DNA from: Patella vulgata
Lineage: Eukaryota > Mollusca > Gastropoda > Patellidae
Assembly (NCBI RefSeq): GCF_932274485.2
Contig: NC_065882.2
Span: 77,402,767 to 77,466,766 of the forward strand
Direction of reading: 5' to 3'
DNA: 64,000 bases
Below the pieces are notes generated by a model. It was not told where the DNA came from. It saw only the letters and a list, made by a program, of their open reading frames with translations, and searched no databases. This document shows positions 63,958 to 64,000 of the stretch, one piece after another. The translations under genes and the position numbers were made by a program. The stretch's first letter is position 1. Each line of letters starts with the position of its first letter.

Positions 63958-64000
63958 ACAACTCATCCCAAAGACAACTCATCCCAGACAACTCATCCCA
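63958..64000 (+). repeat. ACAACTCATCCCA tandem repeat, cut by window edge
   Basis: Three units of GACAACTCATCCCA, one with a small insertion, about 160 bp upstream of the NDUFA11 ATG. Confidence 0.8.

Overview
This window looks like nuclear DNA from an invertebrate animal, most likely a mollusc and plausibly a gastropod. The evidence is spliced genes with GT-AG introns, an AT-rich background, two abundant tRNA-derived SINE families and a mixed set of other mobile elements (Tc1, hAT-type and TTAA-type MITEs, DIRS-type, LINE, Penelope, BEL/Pao). The species assignment is inference; no marker gene here fixes it.

Host genes. Three copies of a cytosolic sulfotransferase (SULT) gene are present. 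The last two exons of one run + at 346-1140, with the rest lying left of the window. A complete five-exon copy runs - from 25389 to 18518 and predicts 300 aa. A copy with only exons 3-5 runs - from 46411 to 44114. Between the first two lies a head-to-head pair of two-domain immunoglobulin genes: a partial one on - (7888 to 4384) and a complete six-exon one on + (9355-13811, 246 aa, probably GPI-anchored). A lone Ig exon sits at 40139-40246. The right end holds a four-exon NDUFA11 gene (mitochondrial complex I membrane-arm subunit) on -, 63798 to 57548, 169 aa. All these exon models were built by hand from splice sites, reading phase and protein family motifs.

Mobile DNA fills most of the rest. 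From left to right: a nested SINE/foldback at 2.8-3.7 kb; TTAA-flanked MITEs; a hAT-like MITE at 8.3 kb; an apparently whole Tc1 element (19.3-20.8 kb) inside the last SULT intron; a 2-kb terminal-inverted-repeat element (22.5-24.5 kb) in another SULT intron; a DIRS-like tyrosine-recombinase retroelement (about 26.8-32.2 kb); a decayed LINE (about 33.4-37.1 kb); a Penelope-like fragment (41.0-41.6 kb); a solo LTR (44.6-45.2 kb); and a whole-looking BEL/Pao element with matching 400-bp LTRs (48.3-55.4 kb). About forty SINE copies or fragments are scattered throughout, many with clear target duplications.

The duplicated SULT segments act as each other's empty-site controls, so several insertions can be dated relative to the duplications. 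The most unusual signals are in the + Ig gene. One intron holds a minisatellite whose unit repeats the end of the preceding exon plus its 5' splice site. A SINE has also landed exactly on a 3' splice site, so that its target duplication provides two copies of the acceptor.
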